NCBI GenBank assembly: GCA_003674045.1
Contig: PENC01000004.1
Location: forward strand, 310,001-374,000
DNA length: 64,000 nt
Source: Streptomyces griseocarneus
GTDB taxonomy: Bacteria > Actinomycetota > Actinomycetes > Streptomycetales > Streptomycetaceae
Direction: 5' to 3'
Of the stretch, positions 35,413 to 47,021 are shown piece by piece. Numbering within the stretch: position 1 is the stretch's first letter; each line of letters opens with the position of its first letter. The position numbers and the translations under genes are program-made. The notes beneath the pieces were generated by a model. It was not told the DNA's origin, did no database searches, and worked only from the letters and a program-made list of their open reading frames with translations.

Positions 35413-36579
35413 ATGAGCACGAAGGACTTCCTCGAGAAGGACTACTACAAGGTCCTCGGCGTGACCAAGGACGCCACCGAGGCCGAGATCAAGAAGGCGT
35501 ACCGGAAGCTCGCCCGCGAGAACCATCCGGACGCCAACAAGGGCGACGCCAAGGCGGAGGAGCGCTTCAAGGAGATCTCCGAGGCCAATGACGTCCTGGC
35601 CGACCCCAAGCGCCGCAAGGAGTACGACGACGCGCGTGCCCTCTTCGGCAACGGCGGCTTCCGCCCGGGGCCGGGCGGCGCCGGCAACGGCTCCTTCAAC
35701 TTCGACCTGGGCGACCTCTTCGGAGGCGCCCAGGGCGGGGGCGGCGGTGGCTTCGGCGGCGGTCTCGGCGACGTCTTCGGCGGCCTGTTCAACCGGGGCG
35801 GCACGCGCACGCAGCCGCGCCGCGGGCAGGACATCGAGTCCGAGGTGTCGCTCAGCTTCACCGAGGCGGTCGAGGGGGCCACGGTCCCGCTGCGGATGTC
35901 GTCCTCCGCGGCCTGCAAGACGTGCTCCGGCACGGGTGACAAGAACGGCACGCCGCGGGTCTGCCCGACCTGCGTCGGCACCGGCCAGGTGTCGCACGGC
36001 TCGGGCGGCGGCTTCTCGCTGACCGACCCCTGCCCGGACTGCAAGGGCCGCGGGCTGATCCCCGAGAACCCCTGCGACGTCTGCAAGGGCAGCGGCCGGG
36101 CCACGTCCTCCCGCACCATGCAGGTCCGTATCCCGGCGGGCGTCTCCGACGGGCAGCGGATCCGGCTGCGCGGCAAGGGCGCCCCGGGCGAGCGCGGCGG
36201 GCCCAACGGCGATCTGTACGTCGTGGTGCACGTCGACACCCACCCGGTCTTCGGCCGCAAGGGCGACAACCTCACCGTGACCGTGCCCGTCACCTACCCG
36301 GAGGCGGCGCTCGGTGGTGAGGTGAAGGTGCCGACGCTGGGCGGGCCGCCGGTCACGCTCAAGCTGCCCGCGGGCACGCCCAACGGACGGACCATGCGCG
36401 CCCGCGGCAAGGGCGCGGTGCGCAAGGACGGCACCCGCGGCGATCTGCTGATCACCGTCGAGGTGGCGGTGCCCGACGAGCTCGGCGACAAGGCGCGGGA
36501 GGCCCTGGAGGCCTACCGCGAGGCGACGGTGGGCAGGGACCCGCGGGCCGAACTGTTCCAGGCCGCGAAGGGAGCATGA
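35413..36579 (+). CDS. dnaJ: Co-chaperone DnaJ
   Basis: This 388-residue Hsp40 has a J domain (about 9-75) with the essential HPD in ARENHPDANKG, a Gly/Phe-rich region and a zinc domain with four CxxCxGxG units (CKTCSGTG, CPTCVGTG, CPDCKGRG, CDVCKGSG). Two C-terminal substrate-binding beta domains follow. The ATG at 35413 follows GAAGGAGGGG. It stimulates DnaK ATPase and delivers substrates. The hspR start codon follows its stop by one base. Confidence 0.96.
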   Translation: MSTKDFLEKDYYKVLGVTKDATEAEIKKAYRKLARENHPDANKGDAKAEERFKEISEANDVLADPKRRKEYDDARALFGNGGFRPGPGGAGNGSFNFDLGDLFGGAQGGGGGGFGGGLGDVFGGLFNRGGTRTQPRRGQDIESEVSLSFTEAVEGATVPLRMSSSAACKTCSGTGDKNGTPRVCPTCVGTGQVSHGSGGGFSLTDPCPDCKGRGLIPENPCDVCKGSGRATSSRTMQVRIPAGVSDGQRIRLRGKGAPGERGGPNGDLYVVVHVDTHPVFGRKGDNLTVTVPVTYPEAALGGEVKVPTLGGPPVTLKLPAGTPNGRTMRARGKGAVRKDGTRGDLLITVEVAVPDELGDKAREALEAYREATVGRDPRAELFQAAKGA

Positions 36580-36580
36580 C

Positions 36581-37042
36581 ATGGACGGCCGACGACGGCG
36601 GTACGAGAACGCACAGCCTTATCAGCTGACCGACGAGTCGCCGGTCTATGTCATCTCTGTGGCGGCCCAGCTGTCCGGCCTGCACCCGCAGACGCTGCGG
36701 CAGTACGACCGCCTCGGGCTGGTCTCCCCGGACCGCACGGCGGGCCGGGGCAGGCGCTATTCGGCGCGGGACATCGAACTGCTCCGGCAGGTCCAGCAGC
36801 TGAGCCAGGACGAGGGCATCAACCTCGCGGGCATCAAGCGGATCATCGAGCTGGAGAACCAGGTGTCCGCGCTCAAGGCCCGCATCGCCGAGCTCCAGGG
36901 CGCGGTCGAGGGCGCCACGGCGGCCATGCAGCAGCGCGAGGCGGCGGTGCACGCTTCTTATCGGCGGGACCTGGTGCCGTACCAGGATGTGCAGCAGACG
37001 AGTGCGCTCGTCGTCTGGCGGCCGAGACGGGACGAGCGCTGA
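36581..37042 (+). CDS. hspR: Heat-shock repressor HspR
   Basis: This 153-residue MerR-family repressor binds HAIR sites. The HTH is VYVISVAAQLSGLHPQTLRQ with wing YDRLGLVSPDRTAGRGRRYS. A coiled coil follows (IELENQVSALKARIAELQGA), and the C-terminal tail ends in TSALVVWRPRRDER, as in other HspR proteins. Its sites precede the dnaK operon, which includes its own gene, and clpB. In Streptomyces it is known to need DnaK as co-repressor, which gives a feedback loop that opens when DnaK is engaged by misfolded proteins. Confidence 0.95.
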   Translation: MDGRRRRYENAQPYQLTDESPVYVISVAAQLSGLHPQTLRQYDRLGLVSPDRTAGRGRRYSARDIELLRQVQQLSQDEGINLAGIKRIIELENQVSALKARIAELQGAVEGATAAMQQREAAVHASYRRDLVPYQDVQQTSALVVWRPRRDER

Positions 37043-37089
37043 CGCGTTTGTCGCGTTTGTAGGGGGCTCCTACGAGCTCGGTGTGCTGC

Positions 37090-37215
37090 GTCGTCGGGCG
37101 GCCGCGGGCGCGTCGTGGTTGCGCGCGCAGTTCCCCGCGCCCCTTCAGGGGCGCGGGGAACTGCGCGATCAGCTACAGGCAACCCGCAGCCGTCCGACGG
37201 CCTACGTGGCAAATC
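37090..37215. repeat. Dispersed repeat A, head-to-head pair forming a perfect palindrome
   Basis: GCGCAGTTCCCCGCGCCCCT (37125-37144) and its exact complement (37147-37166) are separated by TC, giving 20-bp perfect arms. It lies between the convergent hspR gene and the gene at 37217 and could terminate both. Confidence 0.85.
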
Positions 37216-37216
37216 C

Positions 37217-37597
37217 TCAGGCGCCGGACGGCGTAAGCCGCAGCCGGGCTTCGAGCTCGTGCTCGCCCGGGACCGTCCCCCGGTTCTCCACGATGAAGGC
37301 CGCTTCCAGCTCTTCCTTCACCTGTCGTACGGGATCGGCCGCACCGAAAAGGTCGACGTCCACAGGACCCTGGAGAGGGACGTCCGCGGCCTCGGACGGA
37401 GTCCGGCGCGTCCGCGCGTCGACGACCATGCACCAGACCATCGGATGCTCCGGCCCCGCCGCCGCGGTCTCGCTGCGCGGCTCCGCCGCGCCCTCGGGGA
37501 ACGCGGTCTCCAGGGCGCGGAACACCGCCCCCGCGTCCTGGTGATGGCAGCCGGTCAGATGGACGCTGACGTGATCCGGGCTCTCGGGGCGGCTCAT
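37217..37597 (-). CDS. Conserved Streptomyces protein of unknown function
   Basis: This is a 126-residue cytosolic protein with no recognised domain. It starts at ATG 37597 (MSRPESPDHVSVHLTGCHHQ). Visible features are an early HLTGCHHQDAGAVFRALE block, a short core strand HPMVWCMVVDARTRR and an acidic C-terminal half with a helix (ADPVRQVKEELEAAF). Strong third-position GC and a plausible start support a real gene. It is convergent with hspR across a palindromic dispersed repeat. I do not recognise its function. Confidence 0.7.
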   Translation of the reverse strand: MSRPESPDHVSVHLTGCHHQDAGAVFRALETAFPEGAAEPRSETAAAGPEHPMVWCMVVDARTRRTPSEAADVPLQGPVDVDLFGAADPVRQVKEELEAAFIVENRGTVPGEHELEARLRLTPSGA

Positions 37598-37707
37598 CGC
37601 CTCGCACTCCTCGGTCGTGGGATCCCTCTCCCCCGACCGTACGAGCGGCGCGGTCGGACGGCATCAGCACCGGGGCCGATCGGGGCCGATCGGGGACGGC
37701 GCGGGCG

Positions 37708-38115
37708 CTACGGGACGAGCCCGAGCGCCCGGGTGACGGTGATCTCGACGAGGACGCGGTCGGGGTTGGGGCTCGGCACGCGGCCGTAGCGCTCGGCGTA
37801 CCGGTTCACCGCGTCGGCGACGGCGTCGGCCTCGGTCCGTACGACGGCGACGCCCTCCAGCGTGGCCCACTTGCGCTCGCCGACCTGGCACACGGCGACG
37901 CGTGCGCCGTCCGGCCCGGCGGCCACTATGTTCGCGATCTTGCGGCTGGTCTTGTTGGTGATCACCCGGGCGATCCCGGTCCCGGGGTCGAAGGTCACCC
38001 CCACGGGAACGAGGTGCGGGCTGCCGTCGGGGCGTGTGGTGGTGAGGGTGCACAGGTGCCGCTCGCGCCAGAACTCGATGTACGCGGCGGGGAGATTGCG
38101 CAGGTCGTAGGCCAT
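37708..38115 (-). CDS. PPOX-class flavin/F420-dependent split-barrel protein
   Basis: This 135-residue split-barrel protein is of the pyridoxamine-5'-phosphate-oxidase-like superfamily, in the subgroup usually annotated as F420-dependent in actinobacteria. Features include ERHLCTLTTTRPDGSPHLVP, VITNKTSRKIANIVA and VAVCQVGERKWATLEGVAVV. It would bind FMN or F420 at the dimer interface and reduce a small molecule; the substrate is unknown. The ATG at 38115 was chosen because it gives the conserved start (MAYDLRNLPAAYIEFW). It is divergent from clpB, and the HAIR site lies between the two genes about 55 bases upstream of this start. Confidence 0.82.
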   Translation of the reverse strand: MAYDLRNLPAAYIEFWRERHLCTLTTTRPDGSPHLVPVGVTFDPGTGIARVITNKTSRKIANIVAAGPDGARVAVCQVGERKWATLEGVAVVRTEADAVADAVNRYAERYGRVPSPNPDRVLVEITVTRALGLVP

Positions 38116-38167
38116 GCGGGGAAGCGTAGCCGTGGGGCGCGCCGGAAGAAGAGGGTGCGCGAACAGG

Positions 38168-38188
38168 GTTGAGTGGAATAGGCTCAAC
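38168..38188. promoter_or_regulatory. HAIR site (HspR operator) before clpB
   Basis: GTTGAGT-GGAATAG-GCTCAAC matches the HspR inverted repeat with the N7 spacer. It is 113 bases upstream of the clpB start, in the gap shared with a divergent PPOX-class gene. Confidence 0.92.
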
Positions 38189-38301
38189 TTATCGCACGTT
38201 GGGTCGAGCAGGAGTGAGCCTTCGGCGCAGCACAGCGCGGCGCCGGGCGCAGCGTGAGGCGCAGTACCAAGGCGCAGTACACAGAGGAGGAGCGCACAGT
38301 C

Positions 38302-40953
<2,652 letters not shown>

Positions 40954-40961
40954 TCCCGCGG

Positions 40962-40984
40962 GGCGGGGGTTGCCAGCCCCCGCC
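40962..40984 (+). terminator. Hairpin after clpB
   Basis: GGCGGGGGTT / AGCCCCCGCC forms a 10-bp stem with one G-T pair and a three-base loop, nine bases after the stop. It has no T-run. Confidence 0.6.
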
Positions 40985-41029
40985 CGTGATGGGGGAGGAT
41001 GGCGGGAACCGTACGAAGGGAAATTCACG

Positions 41030-41560
41030 GTGAGCATCGACCCGTCCTCGATTCCGAATTTCGGGGGCCAGCCCGAACCGCAGGAGACGGGCCCGGCCGG
41101 CCCCGTCATCCCCGACCAGGACCTGGTCAAGCAGCTCCTCGAGCAGATGGAGCTGAAGTACGTCGTGGACGACGAGGGCGACCTCGCCGCACCGTGGGAG
41201 CAGTTCCGTACGTACTTCATGTTCCGCGGCGAGGCCGAGCAGCAGGTCTTCTCGGTCCGGACGTTCTACGACCGTCCGCACGGGATCGACGAGAAGTCGC
41301 GCCTCCTGGAGGTCGTCGACGACTGGAACCGCCGCACCCTGTGGCCGAAGGTCTACACCCACACCAACGACGACGGCACGGTCCGCCTGATCGGCGAGGC
41401 GCAGATGCTGATCGGCGTCGGTGTCTCCCTGGAGCACTTCGTCTCCAGCACGGTCAGCTGGGTCCGCGCCTCGATCGAGTTCGACAAGTGGCTGGTCGAG
41501 CAGCTCGGTCTGGAGGCGGACGCGGAGTCCGGCGACGACAAGCCGGACGACGAGGCGTAA
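41030..41560 (+). CDS. YbjN-domain protein
   Basis: This 176-residue cytosolic protein starts at GTG 41030 after GAAGGG (VSIDPSSIPNFGGQPEPQET). The YbjN fold, related to type III secretion chaperones, occupies about 35-160: LVKQLLEQMELKYVVDDEGD, YFMFRGEAEQQVFSVRTFYD, VVDDWNRRTLWPKVYTHTND and VSLEHFVSSTVSWVRASIE. The tail is acidic. It is probably a protein-binding regulator or chaperone; no client is evident. It lies downstream of clpB in the same direction, separated by a hairpin, and converges on the mannosyltransferase gene. Confidence 0.85.
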   Translation: MSIDPSSIPNFGGQPEPQETGPAGPVIPDQDLVKQLLEQMELKYVVDDEGDLAAPWEQFRTYFMFRGEAEQQVFSVRTFYDRPHGIDEKSRLLEVVDDWNRRTLWPKVYTHTNDDGTVRLIGEAQMLIGVGVSLEHFVSSTVSWVRASIEFDKWLVEQLGLEADAESGDDKPDDEA

Positions 41561-41573
41561 GCGCTCGGCGCCG

Positions 41574-42782
41574 TCACATCGGCATGCGGGCGACCGTGAG
41601 CAGGTACGTCCCGTAGAAGAACGAGAGCCCGGCCAGCGCGCCGACCGTCACGACGACGGTGCGCTGCCGGGCTTTCGCCATCGCCAGGGCCATCGGGAAC
41701 AGCAGCGGGAACGCGGGCAGCAGGAAGCGCGGCTTGGAGGCGAAGTAGCTGGAGCCGCCGACCGCGATGACGACGAGCACCAGCGCGTACACCGCGAGCG
41801 CGGCGGGCGGCCGGTCGAGTACCAGGAACACCAGCGCGACCAGGGCGACGGCCAGGATCGCGACCGTCACGTAGTAGGCCATGGCGTCCTTGCCGATGCA
41901 CAGGTGGCGGACGAACTTGAAGGCGTCCCGGCCGAAGTCGAAGCGCGAGCCCCACAGCCGCTGCACGTGGAAGTAGCCCAGCAGCCCGCCGCCGGAGCGG
42001 AAGCCCGCCCAGACGACGTAGCCCGCCCAGCCCACGGGGGCGAGCGCGGTGCCCGCCCACAGCCGCCAGTCCCCGCGGGAGTCGCGGTCCCGCCACAGGG
42101 TGACGGCGGCGGCGGCCCACACCGCGGCGGCCACGGCGATCGCGTTGGGCCGGGAGAGCCCCGCGGCCAGCGCGAGCGCTCCGGCGCACAGCCTGCGGCC
42201 GGTGATCACGGCGTAGAGCGCCCAGGCGGCGAGCGCGGTCATCAGCGGCTCGGTGTACGCCATGGACTGCACGATCGCGTGCGGCAGCAGCCCCCAGACC
42301 ACGACGAGCAGGGTGGCCACCCGGCGCCCGTGCAGCAGCTCGCCCACCGCGTAGACGCCCCACGCCGCGAACCCCGCCGAGACCCAGGCGACGAGCAGCC
42401 CGGCGGTGACGGCGGTCAGCGGGAGCACGGTCATGACCGCCCGCACCAGGCCGGGGAAGAGCGGGAAGAACGCCAGGTCGTTGAAGATCACGCCGCGGGT
42501 GGTGGTGGAGTGGATGATCAGCCCGTAGCCGTGGCCCGCGATGTCGGCGTACCAGATGCCGTCCCAGGAGTGCCCGAGCAGCGTGCGCGGGTGCCGTCCG
42601 ATCCACCAGGCCCACCCCGCCATGACCGACATGCCGGTCAGCCGCACGGCGGCGTACAGCGCCAGCGCGGGGGCGGCCCTGCGCAGGGCGTCGCGCACCC
42701 GGTCGATGCGGCGGGCACGGGCGTCCGGGGCCGCGGGGTGCGGTTCCGGGGCGCGTACGGAGACGGCGGTGTCGGCTGACAC
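41574..42782 (-). CDS. PIG-V-like polyprenyl-linked mannosyltransferase
   Basis: This 402-residue polytopic membrane protein (about ten helices) resembles the PIG-V / DUF2029-type GT-C glycosyltransferases, which use polyprenyl-phosphate sugars outside the membrane. Diagnostic blocks are HSWDGIWYADIAGHGYGL, with the acidic residue of the first loop, FNDLAFFPLFPGLVRAV and MAYTEPLMTALAAWALYA. The GTG at 42782 was chosen because GGAGG lies six bases upstream. The frame is open further upstream into a Pro/Arg-rich stretch that looks non-coding. Acceptor (protein or envelope glycan) is unknown. It is convergent with the YbjN gene, with 13 bases between stops. Confidence 0.82.
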   Translation of the reverse strand: MSADTAVSVRAPEPHPAAPDARARRIDRVRDALRRAAPALALYAAVRLTGMSVMAGWAWWIGRHPRTLLGHSWDGIWYADIAGHGYGLIIHSTTTRGVIFNDLAFFPLFPGLVRAVMTVLPLTAVTAGLLVAWVSAGFAAWGVYAVGELLHGRRVATLLVVVWGLLPHAIVQSMAYTEPLMTALAAWALYAVITGRRLCAGALALAAGLSRPNAIAVAAAVWAAAAVTLWRDRDSRGDWRLWAGTALAPVGWAGYVVWAGFRSGGGLLGYFHVQRLWGSRFDFGRDAFKFVRHLCIGKDAMAYYVTVAILAVALVALVFLVLDRPPAALAVYALVLVVIAVGGSSYFASKPRFLLPAFPLLFPMALAMAKARQRTVVVTVGALAGLSFFYGTYLLTVARMPM

Positions 42783-43742
42783 GGGGGCACCTCCGGTGCG
42801 GGCGCGGCCGGCGCGGCCCGGCGCCGCCGTGGGGCGGCGCACCGGTCCGGGGCGCGGATACGGACGGGTGGCTGTCGGGGCCTGCGTCGGGCTGCCCGGC
42901 ATACCGACCATGCGGCTCGCGCGACGCGCGCGCGACACGGAACGCCCGTAAGCGGTGCGCGTTCCACCCGCTCGGCGGGTACGGCGGAGTGTCTGCGGCG
43001 TCCGCAGCCGTGGATGTGCATACGGGGGCGAAGCCCCCCGGCCCCGCTCCCGTCCCTGTGCGGCTCGGCGGCCCGTTGCACCCAACGGGCTGCCTCTCGC
43101 GCTCCGCGCGCGGCTGCGGGTCCGGTGGGGGCTTGCCGCGCAGTTCCCCGCGCCCCTTCGGTGCGCGGTTCCGGCGGAGTCGAGAGGCGGAGCCGCCGCG
43201 CAGCGCGCAAGCTCCGCGCGTGGGCGCGGTGCGGCGGCGTGCGAATCCGTTGTGAACTACCGCCGCACGCCGGGGTGGTGGGAATTCGATTGCCCGCCTT
43301 TCGAGCGCGCCCCGATGCGCCTTCGAACGACTTGCGTTTGTTGTTCCACGCCCGTGAAGAATCCGTGACCAATCGCCCCGTAAAGCTCAGCCATATCGCG
43401 CGATCTGCGGATTTGCAGGTGGCCCATGCTTGATCGCATATGCGTCCGGCCGCTTGTCGCGGGCCACCGGTCCGGAATGATTGTGAACAGTTGAACTGTC
43501 CGGCCCTCGCGTGGATGGAAAGCACGATGAGATGGGTAAAAACGCTGTGAGCACCGGTCAATTCATGATTCCCTCTCATTCAGAGACACGTGTCCGTAAG
43601 ACGACTCCTCGCGGAATCTTCGGAATCACTGTCCACGGATCCCACGGAGCCTCGTCTGTGGGCATGAGCCGGCGCACTCGAAGACCCTGGTCCTCCTCGG
43701 CGGGCCGGCCCACCCTCCCCTGCGTGTTTGCGGAGCCGACCC
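42783..43742. other. Long intergenic region between divergent genes
   Basis: These 960 bases hold no convincing gene. About 43080-43170 is a reverse copy of dispersed repeat A. From about 43260 to 43720 GC content falls well below the window average (for example AGTTGAACTGTCC, GGGTAAAAACGCTGTGAGCA), which suggests promoter or leader DNA for the DUF2617 gene. A frame from 43511 runs toward that gene but has poor codon bias. A repeat copy in a divergent gap is unusual for this window and may mark a lost gene. Confidence 0.45.
43080..43175 (-). repeat. Dispersed repeat family A, reverse orientation
   Basis: It reads CGCGCGGCTGCGGGTCCGGT, then GGGGGCTTGCCGCGCAGTTC, then CCCGCGCCCCTTCG, the reverse of the A core. 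It lies in the divergent gap between the mannosyltransferase and DUF2617 genes, away from any 3' end. Confidence 0.75.
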
Positions 43743-44261
43743 ATGCTCACCACTCTCAAGACCAGTTACACCGACACCCGTGCCGCCGATCTCGCCTGGT
43801 GTCTGGGGAAGGATCCACTCCCCGCCCTGGCCGTCCTCGATCTGCGGCTCGCCGACTCCCAGGTCCAGCTGCGGCTGCTCGGCGCCTCGCACCAGGTCCT
43901 GCTGGAGGAGGGGGACGGCTTCTGCTCGGAGACCGTCGCCTGTCTGCCGGGCAGTGCCACGCCCCTGCCGCTGGGCGTGGCCGAGCGCGTCGGGGGCTGG
44001 GAGTACGAGTTCGCGGCCCGGATAGAGACGCTCTCGCACGGCTCCTTCGCGGGCCGGGCGCAGGAGTTGCTGGCGCTGGTCGCCGAGCACCCGTACGGCC
44101 TCGCGGGCGTCTTCCCGGGCAGCCCGCACGCCTTCACCGCGCTGCTCGCGCAGCGCACCGAGGGGCAGGTGGGCTGGCGCACCTGGCACGCCTATCCCCA
44201 GGAGGGCAGGCTGGTCGCGACGCGCACCAGGGTGGCCGCGCGGGCGGCGGCCCCGCTGTGA
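43743..44261 (+). CDS. DUF2617 family protein
   Basis: This 172-residue protein of the actinobacterial DUF2617 family has no known function. Family blocks are LKTSYTDTRAADLAWCLG, LRLLGASHQVLLE, FCSETVACLPG, EYEFAARIETLSHGSFAGRA and GSPHAFTALLAQ near the end. The ATG at 43743 follows a GCGGAG site. In Streptomyces this family is often found directly upstream of a membrane spermidine-synthase-like gene, and that is the arrangement here. The 113-base gap suggests they may be co-transcribed. Confidence 0.85.
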   Translation: MLTTLKTSYTDTRAADLAWCLGKDPLPALAVLDLRLADSQVQLRLLGASHQVLLEEGDGFCSETVACLPGSATPLPLGVAERVGGWEYEFAARIETLSHGSFAGRAQELLALVAEHPYGLAGVFPGSPHAFTALLAQRTEGQVGWRTWHAYPQEGRLVATRTRVAARAAAPL

Positions 44262-44374
44262 GACGCCGGGCCGGGACCTCCCGGCGAGCGGTTCGTCCGG
44301 GCGCCTTATGGAACACCTGTAATAAACCCTTGTGGGTGACAAAAGGTTGCCGGATCGTGACGTAGCGTTCCGTC

Positions 44375-45964
44375 ATGATCTACCGCCCGGTGCCGGCGCG
44401 GCTGCCCGTACCGGCCGGGCTGGGCCGCTTCCTGGTCCTGACCACCGTCTTCATCTGCGCCGCCTGCGGGTTGGTGTACGAGCTGGAGCTGGTCGCCCTC
44501 GCCTCGTCCCTGATCGGCGACTCCGTCACCCAGGCGTCCGTCGTGCTGTCGGTGATGGTCTTCGCCATGGGCATGGGCTCCCTGCTCGCCAAACGGCTGC
44601 GGGGCAGGGCCGCGCTGGGCTTCGCCGCCGTCGAGGCGGCGCTGGCGCTGGCGGGCGGCCTGTCGGCCATGGCGCTCTACGCGAGCTTCGCCTGGTTCGG
44701 CCAGGCGCGGCTCGCCCTGGTGGCGTTCTCCCTGGCCATCGGGGTGCTGATCGGGGCCGAAGTGCCCTTGCTGATGACCCTCATCCAGCGCATCCGGCGG
44801 CAGGACGCGGGCGGCGCGGTCGCCGACCTCTTCGCCGCCGACTACGTGGGCGCGCTCGTCGGCGGGCTCGCCTTCCCCTTCCTGCTGCTGCCGGTGCTGG
44901 GGCAGTTGACGGGCGCGCTGCTCACCGGCACGGTCAACGCGGCGGCGGGCGGGGCGCTGGTGCTATGGCTGTTCCGCGGCGATCTGAGCGTCCGGGCGCG
45001 CTGGGGCCTCCTCGTCGCCAATGTGCTGGTGCTGGCGCTGCTGGCGGCGGGCACGGCGCTCACCGGCCCGTTCGAGCGCGCCGCGCGCCGCGCGGTGTAC
45101 GGGGAGGACGTGCGGGTGGCCGTGCAGTCGGACGTGCAGGAGGTCGTGCTCGCGGGCGGCGGTGGCAGCGGTACGCCGCTGACCCTCTTCCTGGACGGCA
45201 GGCTGCGGGTCAGCGGGCGGGACGAGCTGCGCTACCACGAGGCGCTGGTGCACCCCGCGATGGCCGGGCCGCGCCGCAGGGTGCTGGTGCTCGGCGGTGG
45301 CGACGGCCTGGCCGTGCGCGAGGTGCTGCGCTACGCGGATGTCGCCTCGGTCACCGTCGTCGAACTCGACCCGGCCGTCCTGCGATTGGCCCGCACCGAC
45401 CGGGACCTTGCCGCCCTCAACCACGGGTCCCTCCGCGATCCCCGGGTGCGCACGGTCGCCGCCGACGCCTTCGAGTGGCTGCGTTCCCGGCCGGCCGACC
45501 AGGCCCCGTACGACGTGGTGATCTCGGACCTGCCCGACCCGGGCATCACCTCCGGCGCCAAGCTGTACTCCCAGGAGTTCTACGGGCTCGCGGAGCGCAG
45601 GCTGGCCCCGGGTGGGCGGCTCGTCGTGCACGCGGGCCCGGTCGGCGGCGGCGCCCGCTCGCGCGTCTTCTGGACGGTGGAGGCCACGATCCGTTCGCTG
45701 GGCCTCGTCACCGCGCCCTACCGGGTGGAGGGCGGTGCCCCCGCCGTGCCCGGACGGCGGCCCGACGGGCGCGGCGCCGAGCCGGACGACTGGGGCTTCG
45801 TGCTGGCCGCCCGGGAGTCCATATCCCCGCAACTCCCCGTGGACCACCCCCCTTTGCGCTCTCTCACCCCGGCGGAGCTGGCGGCGGCCGCGGGCGCCGT
45901 GGAGCGCGGCCGCGAGCCGGGTCTGACGCCGTCGACCCTCATGCACCCCCGCTATCCGGAGTGA
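44375..45964 (+). CDS. Membrane-fused spermidine-synthase-like protein
   Basis: This 529-residue protein has seven or so N-terminal membrane helices (about 18-235; [20 protein letters not shown] is the first), followed by a cytosolic aminopropyltransferase-type domain. In that domain [20 protein letters not shown] and [15 protein letters not shown] form the decarboxy-SAM site, and [12 protein letters not shown] stands where the catalytic Asp is expected. Such fusions are widespread in bacteria and their true substrate is unsettled; spermidine synthesis should not be assumed. The ATG at 44375 is used. It converges on the AraC gene with nine bases between stops. Confidence 0.87.
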   Translation: MIYRPVPARLPVPAGLGRFLVLTTVFICAACGLVYELELVALASSLIGDSVTQASVVLSVMVFAMGMGSLLAKRLRGRAALGFAAVEAALALAGGLSAMALYASFAWFGQARLALVAFSLAIGVLIGAEVPLLMTLIQRIRRQDAGGAVADLFAADYVGALVGGLAFPFLLLPVLGQLTGALLTGTVNAAAGGALVLWLFRGDLSVRARWGLLVANVLVLALLAAGTALTGPFERAARRAVYGEDVRVAVQSDVQEVVLAGGGGSGTPLTLFLDGRLRVSGRDELRYHEALVHPAMAGPRRRVLVLGGGDGLAVREVLRYADVASVTVVELDPAVLRLARTDRDLAALNHGSLRDPRVRTVAADAFEWLRSRPADQAPYDVVISDLPDPGITSGAKLYSQEFYGLAERRLAPGGRLVVHAGPVGGGARSRVFWTVEATIRSLGLVTAPYRVEGGAPAVPGRRPDGRGAEPDDWGFVLAARESISPQLPVDHPPLRSLTPAELAAAAGAVERGREPGLTPSTLMHPRYPE

Positions 45965-45973
45965 CCACTCCTG

Positions 45974-46894
45974 CTACGACTTCCGCCCCTCACCCCGGGC
46001 GGTTCCGGAAGAGCCCCGCACATCCGAGCGGAAGGCCCCCGGTGAGCAACCGGCGCGGTGCTGGAAGAACTTGGAGAAGTTCGCCGCGTCGTCGAACCCG
46101 ATCCGCTCCGCGATCCGGGCGGCGGGCAGCTCACTGTGCGCGAGCAGCCGCTTCGCCTCCAGCATCACCCGTCTGTCGATGAACTCCTTGGCGCCCACCC
46201 CCGCTCCCGCGAGCGCCGCGCGCGCGAGGGTGCGGGGCGAGTAGCCGAGGGCGCGCGCGTAGTCGGCGACCCGGTGGCTGACCGTGAAATCCCGCTCGAC
46301 GGCGGCACGGAAGCGGACGAACGCGTCCCCCGGCGCGGGCACACTGCTGCCCACCGGCGCCGTGAGGTGCGCGAGCCGCAGCACCAGCACGGACAGCAGA
46401 TGGCGCAGGATGCCGGAGTGCACGTCGGCGGGCAGCCCCTTGCTGGTGCGGAAGTCGTCCTCCAGATGGTGCACGGCGCAGAAGACGGCCTCCCGGTCCT
46501 GGCCGACCGGCTGCCACAGCACCGGGCGGAAGGGGTCGTCGGCCACGGCCGCGACGGCCGTGTCGGGGGAGAGGAAACCGGGCTGTACGAGGATGACGGC
46601 GCCCTCGATCCCCTCCACCGCCCCGAACTGCTGAACCTGCCCCGGGCGCACCCACAGCACCGAGCCCTCCTCCAGGGAGTAGCCCGTGAAGTCCACGGTG
46701 TGCCCGGCGGAGCCGGAGCGGACGACGACGATCTGGTGGAAGTCCAGCCGCTGCGGGCGGGCCAGCAGCCCTTCGGGCGCACGGGTACGGAGCTCGGCGA
46801 TCGTCATCACCTCGACCCCGGCGGGCGTCCCCGGTGGGGCCCGATACGCGAGCTCGACGATGTCCTCGTTCCGCGCTTGTCGCATATTCACCAT
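45974..46894 (-). CDS. AraC family transcriptional regulator
   Basis: This 306-residue regulator has an N-terminal cupin-like sensor (about 40-120; FTGYSLEEGSVLWVRPGQVQ) and a C-terminal double HTH (about 205-300; TVSHRVADYARALGYSPRTL and AARIAERIGFDDAANFSKFF). The start is the ATG at 46894, with ATG 46885 as an alternative. It is divergent from a DsbA-like / NAD(P)-binding gene pair, which it probably controls through two short palindromes in the 127-base gap. The inducer is unknown; the neighbours suggest a thiol or electrophile signal. Confidence 0.88.
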   Translation of the reverse strand: MVNMRQARNEDIVELAYRAPPGTPAGVEVMTIAELRTRAPEGLLARPQRLDFHQIVVVRSGSAGHTVDFTGYSLEEGSVLWVRPGQVQQFGAVEGIEGAVILVQPGFLSPDTAVAAVADDPFRPVLWQPVGQDREAVFCAVHHLEDDFRTSKGLPADVHSGILRHLLSVLVLRLAHLTAPVGSSVPAPGDAFVRFRAAVERDFTVSHRVADYARALGYSPRTLARAALAGAGVGAKEFIDRRVMLEAKRLLAHSELPAARIAERIGFDDAANFSKFFQHRAGCSPGAFRSDVRGSSGTARGEGRKS

Positions 46895-46920
46895 GAGAAG
46901 ACCCGAGCGTACCTGGTTGG

Positions 46921-46958
46921 GGCCGGAAACCGGCCATAGCGTGGTCATAACGCACCAC
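46921..46958. promoter_or_regulatory. Paired palindromes in the AraC/DsbA divergent promoter
   Basis: GGCCGG-AAA-CCGGCC (46921-46935) is immediately followed by GTGGT-CATAACGC-ACCAC (46941-46958). Both are perfect dyads and lie between the divergent starts. They are candidate regulator sites; AraC proteins often bind direct repeats, so the assignment is tentative. Confidence 0.4.
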
Positions 46959-47021
46959 AGAGTGTGGGCATCACCTCGGCCGGTCCCCGGCTGGACCCGG
47001 CTGAACGTTTCAGGGAAAGAC

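Noticed and set aside
42783..43085. N-terminal extension of the mannosyltransferase
   Set aside because: The extra stretch is Arg/Pro/Gly-rich low-complexity sequence, while the GTG at 42782 has a strong GGAGG site directly upstream.
44281..44374. Possible operator TTGT-GGGTG-ACAA before the spermidine-synthase-like gene
   Set aside because: Arms of only four bases; not distinguishable from chance.
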